Shown: positions 10,224 to 24,703, numbered from the stretch's first letter. The stretch is DNA of 64,000 nucleotides from Streptomyces sp. P3 (GCA_016893485.2 JAFEKX020000001.1:2790001-2854000); one strand, 5' to 3'. Made by a program: numbers and translations. Notes: generated from the sequence alone by a model not told the origin.

Positions 10224-11012
10224 CTACGCACGCTGGCTGCTCACGGCCACGACCTCGCCGGTCATGTACGAGGAGTAGTCCGAGGCGAGGAACACGATCA
10301 CGTTGGCGACCTCCCAGGGCTCCGCGTACCGCCCGAAGGCCTCGCGCGCGGTGAGCTCCGCGAGCAGCTCGGGCGTCGTCACCTTCACCAGGTGCGGGTG
10401 CATGGCGAGGCTAGGGGAGACCGCGTTGACCCGCACTCCGTAGGCGGCGGCCTCGATCGCCGCGCACCGGGTCAGCGCCATCACGCCCGCCTTGGCCGCC
10501 GCGTAGTGCGCCTGCCCGGCCTGGGCACGCCAGCCGACGACGGAGGCGTTGTTCACGATCACCCCGCCGCCGGTGTCGCGCATCGCGCGCAGGGCCGCCC
10601 GGGTGCAGCGGAAGGTGCCGTTCAAGGTGACGTCCAGGACTTTCGACCACTGCTCGTCGGCCATGTCGACGAGGTCCGAAGTCCCGCCCAGGCCCGCGTT
10701 GTTGACGACGACGTCCAGCCGCCCGTGTGCCGCGACGGCCGCGTCGAACAGCGCCCCCACCTGCGCCTCGTCGGTGACGTCGCACGGCAGCGCGGCGACC
10801 GCGTCCGGCCCGAACTCCCGGGCCAGCTCGGCCTCGTACTCCTTCAGCCGGCGCGTGTGCGCGTCGCTGATCAGCACGCGCGCGCCCTCCTCCAGGAAGC
10901 GGCGCGCGGTGGCTCCGCCGATGCCCGCGCCCGCCGCGGCGGTGACGACGGCGGTGCGCCCCTTCAGCAGCCCGTGCCCGGGGACGTGTGCCGGACTCTC
11001 GACGCCTGTCAT
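10224..11012 (-). CDS. ipdF: IpdF-like short-chain dehydrogenase
   Basis: Intact SDR of 262 residues. It has VVTAAAGAGIGGATARRF (cofactor loop), VVNNAGLGG, NNASVVGWRAQ and the catalytic YAAAKAG, ending FLASDYSSYMTGEV. These match mycobacterial IpdF (Rv3559c), a dehydrogenase for the hydroxylated propionate side chain or ring alcohol of HIP-CoA intermediates. It is divergent from fadE30 with the second operator between them, and lies upstream of kstR2 in the same direction. Start ATG 11012. Confidence 0.85.
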   Translation of the reverse strand: MTGVESPAHVPGHGLLKGRTAVVTAAAGAGIGGATARRFLEEGARVLISDAHTRRLKEYEAELAREFGPDAVAALPCDVTDEAQVGALFDAAVAAHGRLDVVVNNAGLGGTSDLVDMADEQWSKVLDVTLNGTFRCTRAALRAMRDTGGGVIVNNASVVGWRAQAGQAHYAAAKAGVMALTRCAAIEAAAYGVRVNAVSPSLAMHPHLVKVTTPELLAELTAREAFGRYAEPWEVANVIVFLASDYSSYMTGEVVAVSSQRA

Positions 11013-11026
11013 GGGCCCACGCTAAC

Positions 11027-11046
11027 CTACCAAACACTTGTTAGGG
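11027..11046. promoter_or_regulatory. KstR2-type operator, site 2
   Basis: The core ACCAAACACTTGTT (11029-11042) matches the KstR2 consensus with one mismatch when read on the minus strand (AACAAGTGTTTGGT). It differs by a single base from the core at 4501-4514 in inverse orientation. It lies between the ipdF start (11012) and the fadE30 ribosome site, so one repressor dimer could control both divergent units. Confidence 0.77.
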
Positions 11047-11072
11047 AAGGACTGTTGAGGAGGGACGGCCGC

Positions 11073-12211
11073 ATGGACCTCGACTTCACGTCCGCCGAGG
11101 AGGCGTTCCGCGCCGAGGCCCGCGCCTGGCTGCGCGCGCACGTGCCGGCCGCGCCCCTGCCCTCCCTCGAAACGCAGGAGGGCTTCGCCGCGCACCGCGT
11201 CTGGGAGGCCCAACTCGCCGCGGACCGCTGGTCGGTGGTGTCCTGGCCGGAGGAGTACGGCGGCCGGGGCGCGGACATCGTGCGGTGGCTGGTCTTCGAG
11301 GAGGAGTACTACGCGGCGGGCGCCCCGGGCCGGGTCGGCCAGAACGGCATCAGCCTGCTCGCCCCGACCCTCTTCGACCACGGCACGCACGAGCAACGCG
11401 CGCGTGTGCTGCCCGCGATGGCGACCGGTGAAGTGGTGTGGGCGCAGGCGTGGTCGGAGCCGGAGGCGGGGTCCGACCTGGCCTCGCTCACCTCGCGCGC
11501 GGTGCGCACGGACGGCGGCTGGCTGCTGAGCGGGCAGAAGACGTGGTCGTCGCGGGCGGCCTTCGCGGACCGCGCGTTCGGCCTGTTCCGCAGCGAGCCC
11601 GACACCCCGAAGCCCCACCAGGGCCTGACCTACCTGATGTTCGACCTGCGCGCACCCGGCGTCACGGTCCGCCCGATCGGCCGTCTCGACGGCAAGCCCG
11701 CCTTCGCGGAACTCTTCCTGGACGACGTCTTCGTCCCCGACGAGGACGTGATCGGGGAGCCCGGCCAGGGCTGGCGGGTCGCGATGTCGACCGCGGGCAA
11801 CGAACGCGGGCTCACCCTCCGCTCCCCGGCCGCTTCCTCGCCTCCGCCGACCGCCTCCTCGACCTCTGGCGGACGCAGGGCGGTTCACCGGAGCTGCGGG
11901 ACCAGGTGGCCGACGCCGTGATCGGCGCCCGCGCCTACCAGCTCTTCACCTACGCCAACGCCTCCCGTTTCCTCGACGGCGAGTCCATCGGCCCGGAGTC
12001 CAGCCTGAACAAGGTCTTCTGGTCCGAGTACGACATCGCCCTGCACGAGACGGCCCTCGAACTGCTCGGCGAGAAGGGCGAGTTGGCGGACACCGACTGG
12101 GCCGAGGGGTATGTGTTCTCCCTCGCGGGCCCCATCTACGCCGGTACGAACGAGATCCAGCGCGACATCATCGCCGAGCGCCTGCTCGGCCTGCCGAAGG
12201 GCCGCCGCTGA
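11073..12211 (+). CDS. fadE30: FadE30-like acyl-CoA dehydrogenase
   Basis: Flavin acyl-CoA dehydrogenase of about 379 residues. FadE30 performs the first dehydrogenation of the HIP-CoA propionate side chain in Mycobacterium. Motifs include WSVVSWPEEYGGRGA, AQAWSEPEAGSDLA (FAD/substrate loop), GQKTWSSRAAFAD and, near the end, YAGTNEIQRDIIAERLLGLP. A break at the C4 run 11824-11827 is restored by one C. ATG 11073 has GAGGAGGG at good spacing. The stop overlaps the ATG of the second fadE, implying coupling and possibly a heteromeric enzyme. Confidence 0.86.
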
Positions 12212-13179
12212 TGCGCTTCCTCCTGGACCCCGAACAGCGGGCGTTCGCCGACTCGTTGAACGCACTGCTGACGGCGGCGGACACCCCGTCGGTCGTCCGG
12301 GCGTGGAGCCGCGGCGAGCATGCGAGCGGGCTGGCGTTGTGGCGCCGTATCGCCGAGGCCGGGGTGTTCGCGCTGGCGGTGCCCGAGGCGTACGAGGGGT
12401 ACGGCCCCCGGCCGGTCGAACTCGCCGTGGCGTTCGTGGAGTTGGGGCGGCACGCGGTGCCGGGGCCGGTGGTGGAGACGGTCATGGTGGCCGCGCTGCT
12501 GACCGAACCCGGCCCGGCCAAGCGGCTGTTGCCCGCGCTGGCGGCGGGCGAGGCGGTGGCCACGGCGGCGCCCGCGGGGTCGTACGCACTGGACGGTGAC
12601 GTGGCGACGATCCGCCTGGCCTGGGACGCCGACGGGCTGCGGAGCGCGCCCGGCCATGGTCCCGTACGCGCGTCGCTCGACCCGGCACGCCGGCTCAGCC
12701 GACTTCTCCCCGGCGGTGAACTCCTCACCCCGGAGCCGCCGTTGGCCCACGCCCTCACCTGGGCGCGGCTCGCGACCGCCGCACAGGCCCTCGGGGTCGG
12801 GCTCGCGTTGCTCGACAGGACCGTGGCCTATGTGAAGCAGCGGACCCAATTCGGCGTGCCCGTGGGCTCTTTCCAGGCGGTCACGCATCAACTGGCCGAC
12901 ACCAAGGTCGCGTTGGAGTTCGCGCGGCCACTGCTCTTCGGGGCCGCGCTCGCCATGGACCCCGCCGACGTGGCCGCCGCCAAGGTCACCGCGTGCGAGG
13001 CGGCGTACCGGGCGGCCCGGACGGCGCTTCAGCTGCACGGGGCGATCGGCTACACCGCCGAGTACGACCTGTCGTTGTGGCTGACCAAGGCCCGTGCGCT
13101 GCGGTCGAGTTGGGGCAGCCCGGGCGAGTGCCGGGCTGCCGTGCTCGACGGGCTCAGTGGTGGTGGTCGCCGCTCGTGA
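12211..13179 (+). CDS. Short acyl-CoA dehydrogenase subunit (FadE32/FadE33-like)
   Basis: Intact 322-residue acyl-CoA dehydrogenase, shorter than the usual 380. Actinobacterial steroid degraders use such short chains as one half of a heterotetramer with a longer partner. It retains the C-terminal domain (VKQRTQFGVPVGSFQAVTHQ and LQLHGAIGYTAEYDLSLW). It lacks a clear version of the FAD loop seen in its upstream neighbour. The start overlaps the fadE30 stop (TGATG). The last 26 bases overlap the convergent cytochrome b gene. I infer an alpha/beta pair with FadE30; it might instead be an independent FadE33. Confidence 0.78.
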   Translation: MRFLLDPEQRAFADSLNALLTAADTPSVVRAWSRGEHASGLALWRRIAEAGVFALAVPEAYEGYGPRPVELAVAFVELGRHAVPGPVVETVMVAALLTEPGPAKRLLPALAAGEAVATAAPAGSYALDGDVATIRLAWDADGLRSAPGHGPVRASLDPARRLSRLLPGGELLTPEPPLAHALTWARLATAAQALGVGLALLDRTVAYVKQRTQFGVPVGSFQAVTHQLADTKVALEFARPLLFGAALAMDPADVAAAKVTACEAAYRAARTALQLHGAIGYTAEYDLSLWLTKARALRSSWGSPGECRAAVLDGLSGGGRRS

Positions 13180-14913
13180 GCTCCTTGTACTCCTCCGTCG
13201 TCGGCTTCGGGATGCGCGCCTCGGGTCCGAACATCGCCTTCGCGAGCCGGGCCCGTACCCGCTGACCGCCCTTGACCTGACGCTGGACACCGTTCGCGTC
13301 GACGAGCGGGCCGATCGCGTACGGCGGTTCCTGCTCGTGCTGGGTGAGCCGGAACCGCTCGTCCTGGGTGAGGGTTCGTGCACCTCGACGTACTCGCCGT
13401 GCGGCAGCATCTTGATCAGGCCGGACTCGCGGCCGTGCAACACCTTGTCCCGGTCCCGGCGTTGGAGCCCGAGACAGACGCGTTTGGTGACCAGGAACGC
13501 GAGGACGGGCATGACGAAGAAGGAGACCCGCACGAACCAGGTGATCGCGTTGATCGACAGGTTCAGATGCGTGGCCACGACGTCGTTGCCGCCGCCGATC
13601 AGCAGCACCCCGTACAGACTCAGCCAGGCCACCCCGAGCCCGGTGCGCACGGGCATGTTGCGCGGCCGGTCCAGGATGTGGTGCTCGCGTTTGTCGCCGG
13701 TGATCCAGGCCTCGATGAACGGGTAGGCACCGATGGCCGCGAGAATCAGCGGGAAGAGCGTGAAGGGGATGAAGACGCCCAACTCCAGTGTGTGGCCCCA
13801 GGCGTTGATCTCCCATCCCGGCATCACCCGGATCAGCCCCTCGAGAAGCCCAGGTACCAGTCGGGCTGCGCGCCGGTGGTCACCAGGTCCGGCCGGTACG
13901 GTCCGAAGGCCCACACGGGGTTGATGCTGGCGATGCCGCCCATGACCGCGAGGACGCCGAAGACGAGGAAGAACATGCCGCCCGCCTTGGCGGTGTAGAC
14001 CGGCAGGAACGGGCTGCCGACCACGCTCTTCTCGTTGCGTCCGGCGCCGGGGTACTGCGTGTGCTTGTGGTAGAAGACCAGGATCAGATGCGCGACCACC
14101 AGGCCCAGCATGATCCCCGGCAGCAGCAGGACATGGATGGGGAAGAGCCGCGAGATGATGTCGTGCCCCGGGAACTCCCCGCCGAACAGGAACATCGACA
14201 TGTACGTGCCGACGATCGGCACGGACAGCATCGCGCCGTCGGCGAAGCGGATGCCGGTGCCGGACAGCAGGTCGTCGGGGAGCGAGTAGCCGGTCAGCCC
14301 GGTGAGGATGCCGAGGAACAACAGGGTCCAGCCGAACACCCAGTTGACCTCGCGCGGCTTGCGGAACGCGCCGGTGAAGAACACCCGCATCATGTGGGTG
14401 AGCATCCCGGCGATGAACACCACGGCCGCCCAGTGGTGGATCTGCCGGATCAGCAGCCCGCCCCGCACGTCGAAGCTGATGTCGAGCGCCGACTCGTAGG
14501 CCCGGGTCATCGGGATGCCGTTCAACGGCGTGTACGAACCGTGGTAGATGACCTCGACGCCGCTCGGCTCGAAGAACAGGGTGAGGTAGATGCCGGTGAG
14601 GATCAGGACGACGAAGCTGTAGAGGCAGATCTCGCCCAGCATGAAGGACCAGTGGTCCGGGAAGACCTTGCGCATATTGGACTTGGCGATGGCGTACAGC
14701 CCGAGCCGTCCGTCCGCCCAGTCGGCGAGCTTCTCCCCCTTTGCCGGGCTCGGGGCGCCGACCGCCGGGATCAGGACGCCGGTCGCCCGCCTCAAGGCGC
14801 CGACTGCCGCTGTCCGCCGAGCCGTTGACCGGCCGCGCGGCATCCCCGGCACCGTTCGCCGCTCCGTTCACCGATCCGTGCACCGAGCCGTTCGCCGGTC
14901 GTGCGCCGTCCAT
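13154..14913 (-). CDS. qcrB: Stand-alone cytochrome b (QcrB paralogue) of the bc1 complex
   Basis: Quinol-cytochrome c reductase b subunit, an integral membrane protein binding two b hemes. Heme-ligand helices are visible as QIHHWAAVVFIAGMLTHMMR and PIHVLLLPGIMLGLVVAHL, and the Qo loop motif PDWYLGF replaces the common PEWY. The core is spread over three frames with breaks between 14740 and 14850, near 13843 and near 13378. The N-terminus is a low-complexity Asn/Gly/Ala extension (NGSVHGSVNGAANGAG). No qcrC, qcrA or cta genes adjoin, so this is a paralogue outside the usual operon. The tail ends GDHHH. Confidence 0.85.
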
Positions 14914-14965
14914 GGGTGGGCCGCCCTCCCCGTCGGTTCACGGACAGCGTGCCACGGTGGACCGG

Positions 14966-15538
14966 CTAAGCCAACGGTGCGTCAGCAGGGAGATCCAGCC
15001 CGCCGATTCCGATCACCGCGCTCAGGCCGTGCGCGTGCAGTACCGCGTCCTCGCCGCCCAACTGGACGGCGTCATAAGGCCGGAGGGTCACTCCGGCCAC
15101 CTCGGCGGTCCCGTCCAGCGCCACCACCAGCACGTCCGCGCCCAGCCGCAGCCGTCCCCGGACGACGGCCACCGTGGGGGCCGTGGGGCCGGCGGCTCTG
15201 CGCCACATCACGTTGAGGTTGACGACGGGGCCGTCAAGGAGCACGCAGTCGGTCGCTACGTCGCCTCTGAAATCCCTTGGTTCATAACGGGTGTCGACCA
15301 GCCGCCGTTCGCCGTCCACCGTCAGATCCATGCCGGCGCCCTCGACCACGGTGAGGGTCCGGTCGACGTCGGGAAAGGCCGAGAACGGACCGTCCGCCGC
15401 GACCTCGGCGAGGCTCACCCGCCACCCGAAGTCGGCCATGCCCGCGCCCTCGGGCCAGGCGGCGATCTCGCGCGTGACACCGCCACCGTTCTTCCAGGGC
15501 ACGGCAGTTCGCGCCGCGGCGGGCAGGACCCGGATCAC
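14966..15538 (-). CDS. HutD/Ves-family cupin-like protein
   Basis: Intact protein of 190 residues. The family signature VPWKNGGGVTREIA is near the N-terminus, followed by FGWRVSLAEVAADGPFSAFP and a later DRTLTVVEGAGM segment, typical of HutD/Ves proteins. These have a double beta-barrel fold and are linked to histidine utilisation or cold response, but their activity is not established. Its GTG overlaps the stop of the upstream von Willebrand gene by four bases. No hut genes are nearby, so a histidine role is only a possibility. Confidence 0.8.
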   Translation of the reverse strand: MIRVLPAAARTAVPWKNGGGVTREIAAWPEGAGMADFGWRVSLAEVAADGPFSAFPDVDRTLTVVEGAGMDLTVDGERRLVDTRYEPRDFRGDVATDCVLLDGPVVNLNVMWRRAAGPTAPTVAVVRGRLRLGADVLVVALDGTAEVAGVTLRPYDAVQLGGEDAVLHAHGLSAVIGIGGLDLPADAPLA

Positions 15539-16254
15539 TGGACGACCCCCTGCTCGCGCGCCGCCGCCAGCCACTGCGGGAACTCGCCCACGAGCCGGTC
15601 GTAGAGTTCCGCGTCGGTCAGCTTCAGCGGATCCGAACCGGCGTGGAAGAAGCCCGCGTTGTCGATCGGCCGCTTCTGCGGTACCGCCAACTCGTCGAGT
15701 CTGCGCAGGAATTCGAACTGCTTGCTCTTCCGGTCGCCGAACCCCACGAACTGCCAGAACATCGGGAGCCCCGCCGCCTTGCACACATACCGTTCCGCGG
15801 CCGGCTTGTCGATGGGGCCGCCGTCGGTCTGGAAGACGACGAGGGCCGGGTCCGTGGCACCGCTGTCGAGGTAGTGGTCTATGACGGCGTCCATGGCCAG
15901 GTGGTAGCTGGTCTTGCCCATGTGCCCGAGTCCGGCGACGATCCGCTCGATCCGGCCCTCGTGGTCGGCCAGCGCGATCTCCGTGACCGCGTCGACGTCC
16001 GTCGAGAAGAAGACGACCGGCACCGTCCCGTCGTCGTCGAGGTGCGCCGAGAGGCCCAACACCCGGTCCGCCAGGGCCTGCACGCTGCCGTCCTTGTAGT
16101 ACGGCTTCATGGAGCCCGAGTAGTCGACCACGAGATAGACGGCCGCCCGCTGCCCGTCCAGCCCGTGCTTCCGGAGCGAGACCCCGGCGCTGTTGTACAG
16201 GCTGACCAGCGCGGGCGCGGTCTCCTCGACCTTGCTGAGCGAGATCGCGGGCAC
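15535..16254 (-). CDS. von Willebrand factor A domain protein (TerF/TerY-like)
   Basis: Protein of 239 residues with a complete MIDAS metal site: VVDYSGSM (DxSxS), a central Thr region (MGKTSYH) and a late VVFQTDG. It begins VPAISLSKVEET, the usual opening of the tellurite-resistance vWA relatives in Streptomyces. I prefer GTG 16254, which has AAGGAG five bases upstream, over the longer frame to 16368. No signal peptide is seen, so it acts in the cytoplasm. It is coupled to the HutD-like gene and divergent from the chitosanase. Tellurite resistance is not implied by this domain alone. Confidence 0.82.
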   Translation of the reverse strand: MPAISLSKVEETAPALVSLYNSAGVSLRKHGLDGQRAAVYLVVDYSGSMKPYYKDGSVQALADRVLGLSAHLDDDGTVPVVFFSTDVDAVTEIALADHEGRIERIVAGLGHMGKTSYHLAMDAVIDHYLDSGATDPALVVFQTDGGPIDKPAAERYVCKAAGLPMFWQFVGFGDRKSKQFEFLRRLDELAVPQKRPIDNAGFFHAGSDPLKLTDAELYDRLVGEFPQWLAAAREQGVVQ

Positions 16255-16381
16255 AGGGGCTCCTTCGGATTGAGGCGAAGACACCGAGATCGAAAAGGTC
16301 GAGATTACGCCACGCGGACCCGGCAGGTTCAATGTCCCCCCAACCCCGGAATAGGGACGTAACCGCACCTACGCTGGCCCC

Positions 16382-17223
16382 ATGAAACGCGCCGGCGTCC
16401 TGATGCTCGCCGCCGTACCCGTCGCCCTCGCCGCGACGGCCTACGGCATCTCGCCCTCCACCCACGACGACCCGCGACCCGCGCACCCGTCCGCGTCGGC
16501 CGCGGCACAGCGCAGAGCGCCGGAGGGCTGGCCGCGCCGGCCATGAAGAACCTCGCCCAGGAGCTGGTGGCCAGCGCCGAGAACTCCACCCTCGACTGGC
16601 GCAGCGCGTACGGCTATGTGCAGGACATCGGCGACGGACAGGGCTACACCGCGGGCGTCATCGGCTTCTGCACCGGCACCCACGACCTGCTCGTCCTGGT
16701 CGAGCACTACACCGCGGCCCACCCCGGCAACGGCCTCGCCCGCTACCTCCCCGCCCTGCGCAAGGTCGACGGCACGGCCTCGCACGAGGGCCTGGACCCC
16801 GGCTTCCCGGCCGCGTGGCGCGCCGAGGCGAAGGTCCCCGCCTTCCAGGCGGCACAGGACGCGGAGCGCGACCGCATCTACTTCGACCCGGCCGTCAGCA
16901 CCGCGCAACGCGACGGCCTGGGTCCGCTGGGCCAGTTCGTCTACTACGACGCGATCGTCTTCCACGGCCCGGGCACGGACGGCTTCTACGGCATCCGGGA
17001 GCGCGCGATGCGGCGGGCCAGGACGCCTGCCGAAGGGGGTTCCGAGAAGGCCTACTTGAGCGCCTTCCTCGACATCCGCCGGGCCACGATGCGCGCCGAG
17101 CACCCCGGCATCGACACCACCCGCATCGACACGGCCCAGCGGAAGTTCCTGGACGAGGGGAACCTGGAGCTGCGGACGCCACTGGTGTGGAAGGTGTACG
17201 GGGAGACGTACAAGGTGCCTTAG
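16382..17223 (+). CDS. csn: Secreted GH46 chitosanase
   Basis: Hydrolyses beta-1,4 linkages of chitosan outside the cell. A signal peptide (MKRAGVLMLAAVPVALAATA) starts at ATG 16382. A one-base loss in the G run near 16526 moves the mature part to the next frame. The mature domain matches GH46: ELVASAENSTLDW with the acid Glu, VQDIGDGQGYTAG with the nucleophile-activating Asp, then YLPALRKV, DERDRIYFDPAVS-like AERDRIYFDPAVS, and GQFVYYDAIVFHGPG. Length is normal once joined. A chitosanase next to gltD is also known in S. coelicolor (SCO2024, as I recall). Confidence 0.9.
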
Positions 17224-17378
17224 AGGAGCGGGAGTCGGGGCCGGACGGGAAGCGGGAGTCGACCCCGGACGCGCCACGGCGCCTGCCGCCGTCCGGTCGG
17301 GGACTGGGCAAGCGCCGCGCTCTGTTCCGCACGCCATTGTGCGGGACGTCTTTGACGGGCCGTCAGGCCCGTGCACCG

Positions 17379-18835
17379 TCAGACCATCAAGGCCCGGTCC
17401 GTCGGCCGGATCGGCGCCGGCAGTTCGCTGGCGCCCGTCAGGAAGCGGTCGACTCCGCGGGCGGCCGAGCGGCCCTCGGCGATCGCCCAGACGATGAGGG
17501 ACTGGCCGCGGCCCGCGTCACCGGCGACGAAGACGCCGGGGACGTTGGTCTGGAAGTCGGCGTCGCGGGCGATGTTGCCGCGCTCGTCGAGACCCAGGGC
17601 GAACTGGTCGACCAGGCCGTTCTCGCGGTCGGTGCCGGTGAACCCCATGGCCAGCGTGACCAGTTGGGCCGGGATCTTGCGCTCGGTGCCGGGCTTCTGG
17701 GTCAGCTTGCCGTCGACGAACTCGACCTCGACGAGGTGCAGCCACTGGACGTTGCCGTCCTCGTCGCCCTCGAAGTGGGTGGTGTTGACGGAGTAGACCC
17801 GCTCACCGCCCTCCTCGTGCGCGGAGGTCACCTTGTAGAGCATCGGGAAGGTCGGCCAGGGCTGCGCGACCGTGTTCCGCTCGTCGCCCGGGCGGGGCAT
17901 GATCTCCAACTGCGTGACGGAGGCGGCCCCTTGGCGGTGCGCCGTACCGACGCAGTCGGCGCCGGTGTCGCCGCCGCCGATGACGACGACGTGCTTGCCC
18001 TCGGCCGAGACCGGGGCGGTGACGTAGTCGCCTTCCTGGACCTTGTTCGACAGGGGCAGGTACTCCATCGCCTGGTAGACGCCGGTCAACTCCCGCCCGG
18101 GGACCGGGAGATCACGGGCGGTGGTGGAGCCGGCGGCGATGACGACCGCGTCGTAGCGCTTGCGCAGGTCGGTGGCCTTGAGGTCGACGCCGATCTCGAT
18201 GCCGGTGCGGAAGCGGGTGCCCTCCGCGCGCATCTGCTCGATACGGCGGTTGATGTGCCGCTTCTCCATCTTGAACTCGGGGATGCCGTACCGGAGAAGG
18301 CCCCCGATGCGGTCCGCGCGCTCGTAGACGGCGACGGTGTGGCCCGCCCGCGTCAGCTGCTGCGCGGCGGCGGCGGCCCGCCGGGCCCGAGCCGATGACC
18401 GCGACGGTCTTGCCGGAGAGGCGCTCGGGGGCCTGCGGGGCGACGTCGCCGGTCTCCCACGCCTTGTCGATGATGGAGACCTCGACGTTCTTGATGGTGA
18501 CCGGCGGCTGGTTGATGCCCAGCACACAGGCCGCCTCGCACGGCGCGGGGCACAACCGCCCGGTGAACTCGGGGAAGTTGTTCGTCGCGTGCAGACGCTC
18601 CGACGCGGCCGTCCAGTCCCCGCGGTAGGCGTAGTCGTTCCACTCGGGGATGAGGTTCCCCAGCGGACAGCCGTTGTGGCAGAACGGGATACCGCAGTCC
18701 ATGCAGCGGCCGGCCTGCTTGCCGATGATCGGCAGCAGGGAACCGGGGACGTAGACCTCGTTCCAGTCCTTGAGACGGACGTCCACGGGGCGGGACTTGG
18801 CGACCTCGCGCCCGTGGTTCAGAAAGCCCTTCGGG

Positions 18836-18843
<8 letters not shown>
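17379..18843 (-). CDS. gltD: Glutamate synthase (NADPH), small subunit
   Basis: Beta subunit of GOGAT: takes electrons from NADPH through FAD and 4Fe-4S centres to the large subunit. The N-terminal cluster ligands are [17 protein letters not shown] and [12 protein letters not shown]. The FAD motif VIGSGPAG and the NADPH motif [12 protein letters not shown] follow. The frame breaks near 18370-18385, within a GCC-repeat just after GSGPAG. ATG 18843 overlaps the end of gltB by eight bases, so the two subunits are coupled. Confidence 0.94.
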
Positions 18844-23429
<4,586 letters not shown>

Positions 23430-23796
23430 CGGCTCTCCCGTCGTCGTCGTGACATATGCGTGGTGCATAGGGACGACGCTGGCCCTCTGCGAAGTGGGTG
23501 CAAAATTTCGTGCAGGTTACATGATGGAGCGGTTCTCGGGAACCGGATACTGCGTTCCAACATGCGGACGCCGCAGGGTGGCGGCGCGGCACCGCACAGG
23601 CGGTGGAAGTTAAGGGGACCTAAGCGGACAGATCGATGTCCGTCGGTCCGGGGCAGAGGGAGCGTTGTCGCCCATCCCGCGGGTGCGCCGCGGGCGTCAT
23701 TGCCCACAGCGCTTACGGCTCATGCCCGGTGGTTAAGCGTTCGAAACCAGCGAGTAACGGCTACTTATGCGACCCAGCGCATAAGTGCGCGTCGAG
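23430..23796. other. Intergenic region upstream of gltB
   Basis: A stretch of 367 bases with no convincing gene. It must hold the gltB promoter, but I cannot place -35/-10 elements with confidence. It includes TGCAAAATTTCGTGCA at about 23498-23513, with TGCA at both ends, and the hairpin at 23763-23786 beyond the VIT gene. Confidence 0.5.
23763..23786. terminator. Perfect 9-bp hairpin downstream of the VIT gene
   Basis: ACTTATGCG, loop ACCCAG, CGCATAAGT. It lies 11 bases after the VIT stop codon on the minus strand and is AT-richer than its surroundings. No T run follows, so it may be a terminator typical of Streptomyces or a protein-binding palindrome. Confidence 0.5.
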
Positions 23797-24527
23797 CTAT
23801 CCTACGACCGTCCCGAACAGGGTGCCCAGGGCGTACGTCACACCGGCCGCCGCACCGCCCAGCGTGAGCTGACGCAGCCCGCTGAACCACCAGGACCGCG
23901 CGGTCACGCGGGCCACCACGGCACCGCACCCGAACAGTCCGACCAGCGCGAGCAGCAGCGCGGGCCACAGCGAGGCCGCCCCAGCAGGAACGGCAGCACG
24001 GGAAGGAGCGCGCCGAGCGCGAAGGCCCCGAAGGACGAGACCGCGGCGACGAGCGGGGAGGGAAGATCGCCGGGGTCGATGCCCAGCTCCTCCCGGGCAT
24101 GTATCTCCAGGGCCTGCTCGGGGTCACGGGACAACTGCTTCGCGACCTCACGGGCGAGCGCGGGCTCCACACCGCGGGACACATACAGGGAGGCGAGCTC
24201 CCCTTCCTCGTCCTCCGGGTGCTTGCGCAGCTCGCGGCGCTCGACGTCGAGCTCGGCCTCGACCAGCTCGCGCTGGGAGGCGACGGAGGTGTACTCGCCG
24301 GCCGCCATGGAGAAGGCACCGGCCGCGAGTCCGGCGAGCCCGGTGATGACGACGGTCTGGTGACTGACGGCGCCGCCGACGACACCGGTCATCAGCGCGA
24401 GGTTGGAGACGAGACCGTCCATCGCGCCGAACACCGCGGGGCGCAGCCAGCCGCCGTTCACATCACGGTGGGTGTGGTTGTCGCGGTGCGCCTCGTGGAG
24501 CGTCGCCTCGGTCTCGATGATGGCCAT
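23797..24527 (-). CDS. VIT1/CCC1-family membrane transporter
   Basis: Membrane protein of about 243 residues related to vacuolar iron/manganese transporters. The N-terminal helix pair (RPAVFGAMDGLVSNLALMTG and GLAGLAAGAFSMAAGEYTS) carries the family glycine and methionine pattern. A charged cytoplasmic segment (EAELDVERRELRKHPEDEEGE) follows, and three more helices are at the C-terminus. The G run complementary to 23979-23982 is one base short, splitting LPFLLG from ASLWPALLLAL. An iron box lies 21 bases upstream of the ATG, suggesting control by intracellular iron. Confidence 0.85.
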
Positions 24528-24547
24528 GCGGTGATCCCCCAGGAGGC

Positions 24548-24566
24548 TAAGGTAAGGCTAAGTTTG
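24548..24566. promoter_or_regulatory. DmdR/IdeR-type iron box 1
   Basis: TAAGGTAAGGCTAAGTTTG matches the actinobacterial iron-box consensus TWAGGTWAGSCTWACCTWA at the first 14 positions and loses the right half. It is 21 bases upstream of the VIT start. Iron-loaded DmdR1 would be expected to bind here; the direction of control is not evident. Confidence 0.65.
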
Positions 24567-24628
24567 GATGAGTTCTACTCTTCGACAACACTCAACATAA
24601 GCCTTTCATTTCCCGCTCACCAGCAAGG

Positions 24629-24647
24629 AAAGGCTGGGCTAACCTGC
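24629..24647. promoter_or_regulatory. Weaker iron-box-like site 2
   Basis: AAAGGCTGGGCTAACCTGC matches the same consensus at about 14 of 19 positions, mostly in the right half (GSCTWACCT). It lies between the VIT gene and the divergent ADP-ribosylglycohydrolase operon, about 80 bases from iron box 1. It could be a second dimer site or chance. Confidence 0.4.
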
Positions 24648-24703
24648 GGCTTTACGCTCGAACGCTCATCCGTGACACAGCTTGATCAGATGTCGACCGG
24701 GTG

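Noticed and set aside
14966..16486. An apparent fusion of vWA and HutD-like proteins
   Set aside because: The joined frame does not carry the vWA sequence in its first part; the two real genes overlap in different frames.
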